Of a stretch of 64,000 bases of DNA, positions 12,871 through 25,263 are shown piece by piece (position 1 is the first letter of the stretch; each line of letters starts with the position of its first letter). Origin of the DNA: Hofstenia miamia (lineage: Eukaryota > Xenacoelomorpha > Acoela > Hofsteniidae). Below the pieces are notes generated by a model, which was given only the letters and a program-made list of their open reading frames with translations, had not been told where the DNA came from and did no database searches. The stretch covers positions 263,222 to 327,221 of the forward strand of contig CABFPE010000005.1 in the NCBI GenBank assembly GCA_900660155.1. Reading direction: 5' to 3'. The translations under genes were made by a program, and so were the position numbers.

Positions 12871-15800
12871 TATATCCGAGAATCAATGTCTTTTCTAGCT
12901 AATTCTTAAAAGTAAATCCACGATCACATAAATTTATTTTCAGCTGTATTTTCCAGCCTTGTTCTCATCGAACAGCCTTTAATATTTGGAATGATTTAGA
13001 TAATGAAATTAGAGTAAAAAAAATTACAAAAAATTAGACAAACTTAAAAATTGCACTGTTACACCGACAAAATACAATTGGCGACACAAGCATGCTAAAC
13101 AAATTTACTGATTTCTTACACTGAGCTCTCAAATACATAGGCAAGCATACAAACACATTTTATATTATTAAAATATTATGCATGCATATTTAGTTTGTAG
13201 TTTTAAAGTTGTATTTATATTGTAAATACATTGCTTTGACTCTAACAACAAAATAATAATATTTTTTTATTATATTAATAACAATAAAATAATAATTATA
13301 ACAATAATGAAAATAATATTATTATTTTCTGGAGGGCATAATTACAAAGTTGTAAGCTGTCGAAGTGACGGGTTGTGGCACTTCTAGTGTTAATCATCAG
13401 ACGCAACAAATTCAATGGATGCTTAGATTGTAAAAGTTACCACATTTTGATACCAAATAAAATGAATTTTAATTACTCTGTTAAGATCGCATATAAAATA
13501 ATATTTTTAGAAAATAGTTTTACTAAGGTCGACAGTTTACACTCCTCTTCGTAAATAATACACCTATATTCAATTTTCTTTGAATCACTGCATAACAAGA
13601 TGTACTTGATTCATGTTAAAGAGCAATAATTACTCTCTACAAGATTCTGAATCCTGCTCTTACTATTGATGTCTCTGTATACTATTGGATAATGGAATGA
13701 GATTGTAATCAACATATTTGTGAGATAAGAAAGACATGGAACTAAAAAATATATTCTACTACTACAGTAGTAGTATTGCTTCTTACATCTCTGGGAAATG
13801 GAGGTACGCGTTGGTTTTAATTTTTGGTTAAGCCTTATCAGTGAGTGGTAAAATATGCAAAATGTTGATGAATACAATTTGTAGCAATGGGGTTTTGACG
13901 TTTAAATTTGATTCTTTCCATAATCAAACATTAACAATAACAAAAAATGAATAAAAAACAAGCAAATTTCCTTCAAGTGGCTATTAATTGAGAAAAATTT
14001 AATCAGATATGACTAGTACGTTTATCCAATAAGGGTTAATGCATCAATGCAAAACAAATCTAGGTCTCTACTTTAAATTTGCTTTTTCTTATAAGTAAAG
14101 AAAGTGAATTACACTGTTTTTGCACTAGCAATATATGATTATATAGTTGAATATATTGATTATTGGATTTGAATAACTATAATGTCAACTAATTTTAATG
14201 CATTTAAGCATTGAATCAATTATACAAACATAATCATAGAGATTTTTTTGCATAATTCATTTTATAGAATCTTTATAGTATACTAAATCATATAGTTATA
14301 ATTGAATATCAATTGGTAAAATGTTTAAATTGAACTTATAAATTTGTTCAATTCTTTGATTGAAATTCAATGCCCAGTGAAGTCATCGCTTTTTTCAGCG
14401 TTCCAACACTTGAAGGTAATCAAGATTATGAAGCATATTTAACAATAGATAATATGATAATATGCAATTTTATAAATTTCTAATTGTATTACTTTGAATG
14501 ACTAATTTGTTCTTACAAAACACAACATGTGGAATCCCTTCACTTTAAATTGCATGAAATGGTCAAACTAAGATCTTTATTTCATCACAGGAACTATATG
14601 AATATCGAGGATTAAGCTCAAGTCAATCAATAAATTCCAAATCATACAAAAGTTGACTTATCTCATTGCAAGTAATGCTACTTAATTTTCTGAATCACTC
14701 AGATAATGTAATGAATGCAAAGTACTGTTTGCATATATTCAAATATATTCGAAAGTAATAATCTCACATTCTATATATAAAATATATACTCAACTATTAT
14801 TGTTGTGTATTAAAAGCAGATTTCGATCGACCAAAACATTGTTTGTGAATCTGATAATGAGAATACTATTCCCTTTTTTTAAGCATCCATTTTTTCAATC
14901 TTATTGAAAATGATCGCTGAAGTTTAGCCTAAGTATTGTCTTAATTACGGAATTTGAGAGACTTGTCAACTCCAACCGATCTCGCTTCAACTTTGAATAT
15001 ATTTTCATCAGATGAATTTGTTATTAAACTTTCTGTATGCGCTAAATATGATTCTAAGATATTGGCATTAGAAAACTGTGAAGGTGCACCCGATTGCGAC
15101 TCACTATGGGAACCTGTAATAAAAACTGATTACTAACTCTTTCAATTTCAACCAGGACGGGGAAAAATTTCATCAGATTTGCTATTGAATAATTTTTTAC
15201 TAATCTAAAATGTGTTTGTCATATAAATATGCCGTGTTCTCCTGATATTAATACATTATTTTGGCACATTTAATTTCAGTACGGAACCAAAAATGAATGA
15301 ATGGGATGCCTTCTAAATCACACGGGATTTGACAATGACTAGGGTAAAAAAATTTAACACCAAATGGGAGCAAGTCCTTAATAGCTAGATTTTAAAAAAT
15401 ACAATTACCTTTAATATAAACAGTGGTATTCAATATTTTTGGTAAACCAATTTGAAGCATTTTTTGTATAAAATTAATCTAAGGGTGAGAACTCCTTAAT
15501 TATTCATTAAAATAAAATATAAGTCCAATATCTAGTTTATAGAAATGCCAATAAAAAGTCCCAGGAACATGTTATACAAACTTTAATGTGAATTTTAGAC
15601 ATTATAATAAATAAAAATTTCTAATTAACGATGTTGTACGTAATAATGTAAAATATGGCTAAAAAGCACCACCATACAAATAATGAAGGTGGAATTCAAA
15701 TTGAAAAATGCAGGTTCTAAAGTTGTACAACTTCCAATTACACTTTCATTGCAATCTAAGTATGATCTATGCTCTATATGTAATATTCGTTATTGTTATT

Positions 15801-17156
15801 ATTGCTTTTCAATGAAGTAAAAGTGTTTCATTGTCAGATATATCAATGCGCATCAATTCATTTGCCGCCAATAATAGGAACAGCATATGGCCATTATCCA
15901 TTAATGGTCTGTTATATAGGTTTTCGTTAAAATTTGCTAAGATGAGATTCCACTGAATAACACCTGTGCAGTCCTAAAAACCAAAATTCAACTTGCATTG
16001 GTTAGTATTAATGAAGAAACCCTAACATATTAACAAAGCCATGGAAATGTTACACTAAATTTTCAGTTAACCAGCTCAATATTCACATATGAAATTTCCT
16101 GAGTAGATGCACAGAAAATTTAGAAATGGTATATGCCTCTAAAATCTACTCTATATTTTTATTGAATAAAATAATTAGTTAATATTATGTTAAAATAAAA
16201 TCAATAAAAGTGTTATACAGGGCCAGGACCTAAAATGAAATATTGAAAGTTGAGAATGGCCATATGTGGTTTACCTCCAATTATCTCTTAGCTCAACAAA
16301 TACATTGCTTAAGCTCCTTAAATCCAAATTTAAAACCGCACATGAATATCGAATTTGTGACCAGCTTACATTCTTTTGCTCGCTGCAACCATCTAAGCAG
16401 ATATTTATATCATTCATCAATATGATAAGATAAACTCACAATCGGTCGAAATGTTTTTTATTTTTAGAAACGAGATCGTTCAGGCTTGTGCCTAAAAATC
16501 TACCAGATTCTGCGCTGGGTGATTTTAAATTGTCAAAATACATCTTCAATATTGAATATCATGCGTGGTTACTACTTGCTCTACATGTAAAACATTTATT
16601 ATTGTAAATATGGTGTACTTCTGAACATTTTTTCTTTGTATGTAACTTAGTAGTAGTAACAGTAATATTATTAAAAGTTTATTCAGTGTAAATGTAAACA
16701 AAAAGCATGCAAATAGGTGGATAATTTTTTTCGTGCGTACATACATGCGAGTGTGTATTAATGTACTTACATGAATAAACTTATAAAACTTGAATATCTA
16801 TGCATTCTGCATTTTGTCCTACTTTTTTCCTAAATGGTTTGCAACTGGGTGCAGTCATTTTGCAATCGATTTAAATAGGTAGCACTGCTAGATTTAGTCG
16901 AACAATTTGTTACTGTTGAAAATCATGAATATTTAATGTAAGGAAATTTTTACGTTCTTGCCTTGAGCAACCTAGAGAAGTTTCGAAAAATATAAAAATC
17001 CAAGACGATTTTACAAATGCCACAAAAAAGCTTGACAATGTTTAAAGTTTTTAGGAACTTAATGTTTCAAGTTAAAATGTACAAATTGGAAAAATTAAAA
17101 TAGGAATCATGAGGATTAATAATATTTAACAATTGAATTGAAACTACAATACCGTC
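12871..17156. other. AT-rich stretch, no gene supported
   Basis: Apart from an AAT-rich patch at 13245-13330 I see no repeat, RNA gene or protein-like frame. The short frames at 13611-13877, 14954-15136 and 16243-16425 show no recognisable domain. Confidence 0.45.
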
Positions 17157-17230
17157 AATTCTCTTTATAAAGCAAGCTTATCCACCCACCCAACCAACAC
17201 CTACTCACAGCAAAAGCGATAAAGAGAATC
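17157..17230. repeat. Short inverted repeat, pogo/Tigger-like tips
   Basis: ATTCTCTTTAT at the left is exactly mirrored by ATAAAGAGAAT at the right, with a spacer of about 50 bp rich in CCAACC-type words. The word resembles the tips of pogo/Tigger MITEs (CTCTTTAT), but the inverted repeat is short and no target duplication is clear. It could also be a simple hairpin. Confidence 0.35.
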
Positions 17231-17460
17231 AGTTTTTTCTATGAAGGCGTGGTCAATCATAAAACAGAAACTAAAACAGTACTCGCAATAGCGTTAACAC
17301 TGAAATGTATTGAAATCATACTAACCCATTCATACTCTAAATGCAATCCATTTATCCTTTATAATTAAAGAAATTTTTTGTAATAATTTTTTAGACATTG
17401 ACTGAAATCTAAATATATAAATAATTCAATTCTTCAATATCACTAAAAATCAAATTTGAT

Positions 17461-17564
17461 GGGTTAACGCGCGGTCAATGTAAATGATGGCCTCGAAATT
17501 TGCAGTAAAACGGTAATAAAATGGGGTCATTAATCCAGCAGTGTACATTGGCCTGGGTTAATCC
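17461..17564. repeat. Small foldback element of about 104 bp
   Basis: GGGTTAACGCGCGGTCAATG at the left pairs with the reverse complement of the right end (GGATTAACCCAGGCCAATG), with 15 of the first 20 positions or so matching. There is no coding capacity and no clear target duplication. The superfamily is unknown. Confidence 0.45.
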
Positions 17565-19951
17565 AATTAATAGTGATTTGATATGTAAACATAATCACTT
17601 CATCGTACAGTTGCACAAAATCAAGAGCAGTATCCAGCTTTGGAAGAAATTTTTTCTGTTTGATAGTTAGCTTGTTCCATACTGACAAATCATTGCATAA
17701 AAGTCTCTTTTTAATTCAAATTTTTAATTTATTTAAAGTTACTAATGTCTGTTAAAACTATCAACAATTTTATAAATAGCAATACTATTTCTATATATAA
17801 TCATACAAAGAGATTGGATTGAAAATTTCATTGGAAAACCCAAGTCTTAATATGCGTGTACATACATAGCTTAATTTTTATCGTTTAATTTTATCTTCCA
17901 TAATTACAAATTATGTAATTTTTTTAAATTTACTATTAATTTCTGAAAGGCCTCATAAAATTGCTGAAAACTTACAATGGATTTACAAATTAGGCATGGT
18001 AATATTCAGTAGAGCTGACAATAGAAGTTTTTGCTCACATTAAAACTACTCACATAGATATCAAATAAAGTTATGTTGAAACAGCCGGAAATGATTAATT
18101 TTGAAAAAGTTGCATATATTCACGTGAGCCATCTAACGGCAGAATGACGAGCCGACGCAATTGTATTTTCCCATTGAGCGATTAATTTAGCAACATTTTT
18201 AATAATTCCATTAAGAGGCTATATTTCACAACATAGCCAGTTAGGATCTAATAACTCCACAATTGTCACTTACAGGAGACCTGTCACTATCATAATATTT
18301 TCCTCGAAATTATTGTCATTAAACGCGGAAATTACTCTTTTGAACAATTCGGATAAATCTAATCGCTCCTAAAAGGTATGATTTTCCAGTTATTATAATA
18401 TTATGAAAAATGTCATGGTTTTATTAAAATTATATGCTAACTTAAGCTGTTTTTATTGGTACAAATTGTATAGAATTGTAATTAATCTTCAATTGACAAA
18501 AACAACCTTTTATTAATTAATTGATGCAAGGTAACATTGAAAAAGTAGCAAAATTCTTTCAAAATTCAGCTATGTGTTATCTGCATTTCTAAACCTCACA
18601 TGCAGTAAACAATTTAAAAAAAATTTTACTTGGTAGAGAATTAAAAACTAACATTATGAAATCTCATGCTATACTGAAAACAATGTGAATGTACGTCAAG
18701 CACTCTCAAATATATATCATATTTGTAATTGAAGATATACTATACAAATATAAAAAGCTTCTATTTATCTGGGTCTAATTATACTAAAAAATATGTCTCA
18801 CTTACAAATTAAATTATAGAAACAATTTTGGCGAAGTTTCATAGCGATATCGATTTGAAATTTAAGTTTTTTGCTTTGTAATATACTAGGCAAGTTACAA
18901 ATTTATCATAAAAAATATCAATAAGGGTGTTTCACATGCGTGAGAAAAGGCATATTCAGCATAGCTATATTTTTGCGCAATATGTCAAGCAGTTTACTTC
19001 TAAATTTTGCAATTTTTTGGCAGATGTATCCAAAATTGGAACTTACCCTCTAATATACACCTGTCAAGCCAATTCATTATATGTGAATAAAGTATTTTTC
19101 TAAATATTATCCATATTTTGTAATGAGTTTTTGGTATACATTGGAGTAGCTAAGTGGAGTTACAATGGGTGGCATAATTTTTTCAATGTATAACAATAAT
19201 ATATAATGTGTTTTTTTAACTATGTTCGAATGAAACTAATTGAACTGAGTAGGTTTTCTTCATGTACAGCAAAAGTTTCTGTTTGCGAACGAAATTAAAT
19301 AATGGTATTGGCTTGAATCTGAATGATGTTTAACTAGGAAAGAATCGAGGTTGTGTAAACAAGACAAATATATTCATGCAAAGCAGTGCTTTATTTCCTT
19401 AACTAAAAGAAAACGGAAGCCGAATAACGTCTTATGGCAAAGCTTTTTAGTAAATTTACCATTAAATTTGTTCTATAAAAGCTTATAAAAATTCAGGAAG
19501 TGTAATAAAAATATTAACACCTTTAAATGTAAGTAAGTGATTAATTCAGCTAAAAAGAATGGTATTGTAAAGCATTTCTTTTTAAATACTTAAGTAATAC
19601 ATTTTACGTTTTGCAGTTTGATATCGATTACTCTGTATTGCACTTGTTAAGATATACGTGTTAACATTTTTAGTTACCAAATTCGTTTTACTACTTAAAT
19701 TAATTGAATCTTAAGGAGAAATTCTGTGTATGTGGGAAAAGTCCGTTACCGTGAAAAGCTCAAACTCATCGATTGGGCTAAATTTCAGAAATTTACAATC
19801 ATTAAAAAACTCTAATTATTACAAAGTGTAGCAGTTCAATAAATCACGTGCTTTGAACAATTCTAAATCAGAAGTATGTTGAGTAAAACGCCGCATATAT
19901 TCATTTTGGTAGCAAATGTATTTCGTTTTCTTACACTAGATGCAATAATGT

Positions 19952-19955
<4 letters not shown>
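17565..19955. other. AT-rich DNA, no gene seen
   Basis: No recognisable gene, RNA or transposon structure in this interval. Confidence 0.45.

Positions 19956-19981
<26 letters not shown>
19956..19981. repeat. (TA)n microsatellite
   Basis: Uninterrupted TA run. Confidence 0.95.
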
Positions 19982-19982
<1 letters not shown>

Positions 19983-20339
19983 TTTAAAATTTGTCCTGTA
20001 AATTCGACCAAAGGTCGCAAAGGCAAATAAATTATTTATTATATAGATTTCGATCTAGTAAGCTTGAAGCAAACATATCTCTGCCGAATTTCAGAAACTA
20101 ATTTATGATTTATAGCAAAGTGATGGTAACAAGGCAAAAGATTCAACCGACTAATTGTTAGTTTACGAAATAGACAAAAAGTAAGGTTTAACAAAGCTGC
20201 TAAAACAGTTAATTCTTTATATATTTAGTATTAAGAAGAGATTCAGTTGAAAAGAATTTAAACGCTTAGCATTTTTTTTGGCACTGCCCAAAACCCCACC
20301 CAACTCCTCATTAGGCTTAGCTAACGGGATGACTAAATA

Positions 20340-20506
20340 TGATATATATATATATATNNNNNNNNNNNNNNNNNNNNNNNNNNNNNNNNNNNNNNNNNNN
20401 NNNNNNNNNNNNNNNNNNNNNNNNNNNNNNNNNNNNNNNNNNNNNNNNNNNNNNNNNNNNNNNNNNNNNNNNNNNNNNNNNNNNNNNNNNNNNNNNNNNN
20501 NNNATA

Positions 20507-20540
<34 letters not shown>
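20340..20540. other. Assembly gap of 146 N inside a (TA)n tract
   Basis: N run at 20358-20503 with TA repeats on both sides. Both sides carry the same ATATGATATATA word, so the true sequence may be a single TA tract whose two contig ends were not merged. All frames crossing it are artefacts. Confidence 0.95.
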
Positions 20541-20542
<2 letters not shown>

Positions 20543-20550
20543 CGCCTGTG

Positions 20551-20797
20551 CATAGAAGTAGAAATGGATTAGTTCACCCCTGAGTTCGTTTGGGTTGGGG
20601 GATAATTGTTGTTGGGTCATTCTTACAAGCTTCGCCTGTGGGTTGGTCATATTTGAAATTTGTGTTTGTGAGATTCCATGGTTTGGGTCGAATTATCAAA
20701 TTGCATATAAGTATTGGGTTAGCCTAGGACAAATAAGGATTTGATGTGCTTGTATTGGATTGGGTCAGGCAAACTTGATCCATTTCCACCTTTATTT
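20551..20797. mobile_element. Possible hAT-like MITE
   Basis: The left end TAGAAGTAGAAATGGAT and the reverse complement of the right end (TAAAGGTGGAAATGGAT) match over about 17 bp with a few mismatches. TTGGGTT/TTGGGTC words recur inside near both ends, like subterminal repeats. No target duplication was found and no protein is encoded. Confidence 0.4.
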
Positions 20798-21128
20798 GTA
20801 TAGAAATACAGTAGTTTTTTATGATTGGAATGTTATGGAATATAGTATAGCAATATCAAAAAAACCATTTTACAGATATGCTGTTAAATTTCTGATGAAA
20901 ACTACATGTACACTTAGATTGCAAAATACCCCAACTTTCTAAGTGAATCTTTTCTTCTTAAAATCATGTGCATGACATATCAAACTTAGTGAAATTTTGC
21001 TGAGAAATTTGATGCCTTACAGTTCGATTTTGCACTATTCAACTAGAAAAGACTTCAGTCTGCTTTGTTATGAAAATGTATTTTTAAGTTTAAAGGTCAT
21101 GTTCAACATTCGAATGGGAAATTGTAGG
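20798..21128. other. AT-rich DNA, no gene seen
   Basis: The short frames at 20760-20942 and 20997-21191 show no recognisable domain. Confidence 0.45.
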
Positions 21129-22329
21129 GCATCTGCCATATTTTATAAGAACACTAATGCTCTATTTATGACACTACAAATTTTGAAATAAATAGTTGTT
21201 TCTTGAAATGTGTAAGAATTTTAAACACAATATTTTTAGTTTTATGTAGGCGTCAAAGTTTTAAGCTAAAATAAGATATTGTTCAGTTTAAGTAAAGAAA
21301 CTCTAAGAGAATGATATCAAGTTTCAGTAACTTACTTATATAAAAAATTTTTGTCAGTTTACGATTACAAATTGAAATGTTTATGGTTATATGCATTATG
21401 CACATTGTGTGATTAAGACATCCGTTTAAGGCCAAGACTTCAAGGTGCCTTGAAAAATCTAGATGACGGAGAACTGTACTTTCCTAGTGCTTGCGTATTT
21501 AGTTTGTTAATATATGAAAAGTTTATTTCCATTCACTGTAAGTATACCGAAATACATTTATTTATTTCTGATGTCAAAAACTATGCAGTAACAAGGTTTC
21601 TAGGTAAACTGACCTCCTTGTTATTCTAATCTACCATTAAAAGTAGTTTAGTCTCAAGCAATGCTGTTCTATCGACTTTTTAATTTCCCCCTAATATTTT
21701 GCAGAAGAAGCTGTAATCAGTACATTGTNGCATCTGCCATATTTTATAAGAACACTAATGCTCTATTTATGACACTACAAATTTTGAAATAAATAGTTGT
21801 TTCTTGAAATGTGTAAGAATTTTAAACACAATATTTTTAGTTTTATGTAGGCGTCAAAGTTTTAAGCTAAAATAAGATATTGTTCAGTTTAAGTAAAGAA
21901 ACTCTAAGAGAATGATATCAAGTTTCAGTAACTTACTTATATAAAAAATTTTTGTCAGTTTACGATTACAAATTGAAATGTTTATGGTTATATGCATTAT
22001 GCACATTGTGTGATTAAGACATCCGTTTAAGGCCAAGACTTCAAGGTGCCTTGAAAAATCTAGATGACGGAGAACTGTACTTTCCTAGTGCTTGCGTATT
22101 TAGTTTGTTAATATATGAAAAGTTTATTTCCATTCACTGTAAGTATACCGAAATACATTTATTTATTTCTGATGTCAAAAACTATGCAGTAACAAGGTTT
22201 CTAGGTAAACTGACCTCCTTGTTATTCTAATCTACCATTAAAAGTAGTTTAGTCTCAAGCAATGCTGTTCTATCGACTTTTTAATTTCCCCCTAATATTT
22301 TGCAGAAGAAGCTGTAATCAGTACATTGT
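21129..22329. repeat. Perfect 600-bp direct duplication joined by one N (probable assembly artefact)
   Basis: Copy 1 (21129-21728) and copy 2 (21730-22329) read the same, starting GCATCTGCCATATTTTATAA and ending CAGTACATTGT, and are separated by a single N at 21729. Identity without any visible difference, and a junction marked by N, is the signature of two overlapping contig ends that were abutted instead of merged. No gene lies inside. Confidence 0.93.
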
Positions 22330-24646
22330 GAAATAACGTAATCAATCGACTGGAGTGTTATTACTTCAATAAGGAAGTTAATTTTTAATAAAACGAGCAT
22401 ATGTGTTTATTCCCAACTCTGCTCCATGTGCAGGATTGACAAAGAATTTTTGAGAAATTAAACGGATAATTTAATTTTCTGAATTCCTTAGATAGACAAG
22501 CGGTGACATCTACAATAAAGAACTAGCAGGAAGCAGTCTTTGAAAATTTATTGAAACGTTGTAAATTAAATTTTGACTGGGCAGCGTTATTTTTATGAAA
22601 TGTACAAGATAATTCAATTAGGTTTGATGACAGGGATCAGAAACGAATTTGACTTTAAGTAAATCACAGTTTTTAACTAATCTATTTTTCATCAAACTGC
22701 TTCCAATTCAATTCTATTTATCTTAGAAGTTCGTATAACTTAACACATATTTTGGATTGAAGTTTTCAAATATCTTTGAAAAAATTCTTTTTCCGCATAT
22801 ATAGATCATACATTAGCAACGCCAGAGAAATAGCCAGATGAAAGCCATTAGCTGATATATCAAGACCACTAATAAAACAGAGATGGAAGTGGGGCAGTTT
22901 TTTCAACTACCCCTGTTTGCATATGTGCTCGCTCTGTGAAGGCAGTATCTATTTATTCACACGTTTTTAGAAATTATATGAAATTTTATATTAAATTATT
23001 TCTTAAAATATACTTTGCTGCATTCTTATTAAAATATCAATTTGGTTCCTCCATAACTACCACAAAGAGCAGACTGCCGTACTACTCGTCAGCTTCCCTC
23101 ATGCTTTGCAAGCGTAGCAATAGGCTTTACAATTTATAGCTATTGTAAATACAATTTTAAAAATTAAGTGATCTTGTTTATACATACTTTGATTTCCAAA
23201 AACAATGCATTTCTATATAATGATTACAAATCGAAATCCATCCATCTAAATAATTGCAATAATACGAATACTTTGAAGCCATAATTGTTGGATGTTCTAC
23301 TTTAATATTTAGCTTAAAACACTCATCTTGCAGGTCATTTCATATAGCTAAAGGCAGATTCACAAATGAAATGATGTGAACAATTTTTAATCTTAAAAAA
23401 TTGGTCTTGATACTAACTTAGCCTATTTACTAGTTCTTGTATTTTTGTGAAAGCGATTTAATAAAAAAGAAAATCAATTTTAACAATTCCCTTTGTACGT
23501 TCTGGTTGACAGTCGAAATTATAGTTCCTATAATTTTATCTTTTTATGTATTGTCTTGTTGAGTTTTTTAAAACAACTAAAAGCGTAGCAACTAAATTTA
23601 AACTAGCAAAGTACTTGAAAATATTACTACAACTATTTCTAAGGTCAAAGCTTAAATCGATTAACAAAAATGCTAAAACATGAAAAATTTCGTCTCACAT
23701 TCTGTTTCTTTCTCGCAACACTACAACCTGTAGCACATCTTGTACTTTAGCGCCAGCAATATGTATCCTGGAGGCAATTTACATAGTCAAATGTCATAGA
23801 TTTATTATTCTAAATATACAAGAACACCCATATTTTATCAGTGCAGTTTTTATAATTACTTTTCAAAAAATTGAAAACATCTTGAAAATATTATATTTGT
23901 ATTTTTTTATACTAAAACGGTGATACAATACTCCCATTTTCTCCACAGGCTGTTTTTCGTACGCATTATCCAACATATAAATTGAATGAGTGATCTCTGT
24001 TTCATTTGAAATTTTATAGAAGGATATAATATATAGAAGTAGACTACCATTTTCAGTAAAAAAACTGTTATCTTACAAAGCATAGCATTGATGGAGATCT
24101 ATGTATTTGCAGAAGTAAGCAAATCCTGACACGATGCAACAAAGGGGTTTTCAAGTACATATTCTTTGCCAGAATTTCTATAGAAAAAATATTTCATATC
24201 CATGTCTAAAGTTCTGCAAACGAGTTAGGATTTAGAGAAAAAACACATACATTGAAAGAATTACTAGAAAATTATATGGAAATTTATTGAGATTTAAATA
24301 TATTTCGTTATTTTGACAATTTTTTCAAATAAGAAAACCGCAAAAGGGTGTTTTTACAAATCGAATTTATCTAAGTTCGTTATTAGAAACTATGAAACAA
24401 ACTGTGATGTACTGAAGCCCACTATAAATCTTTTCTCATTTTCGAAAATCTTGTAATATTTTTGGAACACAGCAGTTTATAAATTCCTCACTACGAAGAA
24501 AGCAAAGTGATTTAAAAATTTTTCATTTTTGCCTTAATGTTTCTACAAAGAACCAAGGTGAATATATCCAAATGAACTAAGTTTAAAAAAGGTTTAGTAA
24601 ATTTTAGTGTTCTAGAATTTGGAATATAGTACTTAATTACAAACAG
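22330..24646. other. AT-rich DNA, no gene supported
   Basis: No long ORF or repeat structure seen. The frame at 22936-23139 is basic and hydrophobic but matches nothing I know. Confidence 0.45.
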
Positions 24647-25263
24647 TGGAGACATTGAAGCAGTCTACAAGAAGCATGAAAACGAGAAGAAACAGCAATA
24701 TCAGGCTAGAGTTTGCGAGTTGGAAGCATCATTTTCTGCCCTATTGTAATTGCTTCCTCAGGAGGACATGCACCCGCCACACAAGCTCTCGTGAAAAGAT
24801 TAGCCACTCTCCTCAGACAAATTAAAACTGCCAACTCACACAAGCATCAATTGGCTGAGGAGGAGGATTGCATTCATCATGTGCCTCAGATGAGCAAGAT
24901 CGAAATGCCATGCGCCATCCAGATATAGGGATCCATATGCAATCGCTTCGTCTGAAAACTAAAATTTGCGCTATAAAATACGAAAGAAATGGATAAAGTC
25001 TAAACAGATGTCCATCAATCATAATTCTGAGAACGATTTGGCCTCTAGTCAATCTCTGAAATTGTCAAAAATCAAAAAAAGAAAACTATGAAGCTGAATG
25101 CTCGATGCAAATTAAAAAGCATAGAAGGCGCATAGTTATAGAAGATAGCGAAGAAGAGCCCGAAAGAGAATTTGTATCTTCTGTTAAAGAATCAGGTGAA
25201 GATGGCAAAATATCTTCAGAAGAATTGCAAAAAAGCACAGAAAGTGAAGTCTTGATACAGTAA
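24647..25263 (+). pseudogene. Decayed coding patch, retroelement-type domain at its 5' side
   Basis: The stretch is richer in GC and in codon-like composition than its surroundings. Its first half (24647-24925) contains peptide landmarks such as EKKQQYQARVCELEASF, GGHAPATQALVKRLATLL and INWLRRRIAF. These resemble a domain often seen at the end of retroelement proteins in invertebrate genomes; I cannot name the superfamily with certainty. The second half (24940-25263) contains a KIKKRK basic patch and then a short acidic frame described separately. The patch is broken in several places and is treated as a fossil. Whether the two halves come from one parent gene or from a chimeric transcript is unknown. 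Confidence 0.5.
25105..25263 (+). CDS. Short open frame (52 aa), basic start then acidic serine-rich tail, unrecognised
   Basis: ATG at 25105 to TAA at 25261-25263. The peptide starts MQIKKHRRRIVIEDSEEEPE and continues with Ser/Glu/Lys-rich sequence to a C-terminal EVLIQ. A basic cluster followed by an IEDSEEE-type acidic run is common in disordered parts of nuclear proteins, but the frame is too short to assign. It lies at the end of the decayed coding patch and most likely is the last piece of that fossil, not a working gene. It might instead be a terminal exon of an unseen host gene: a CAATTTT-rich but not typical acceptor region lies upstream, so I consider this unlikely. Confidence 0.25.
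   Translation: MQIKKHRRRIVIEDSEEEPEREFVSSVKESGEDGKISSEELQKSTESEVLIQ

Noticed and set aside
20278-20650. Several frames crossing the 20358-20503 gap
   Set aside because: They read through N bases and TA repeats.
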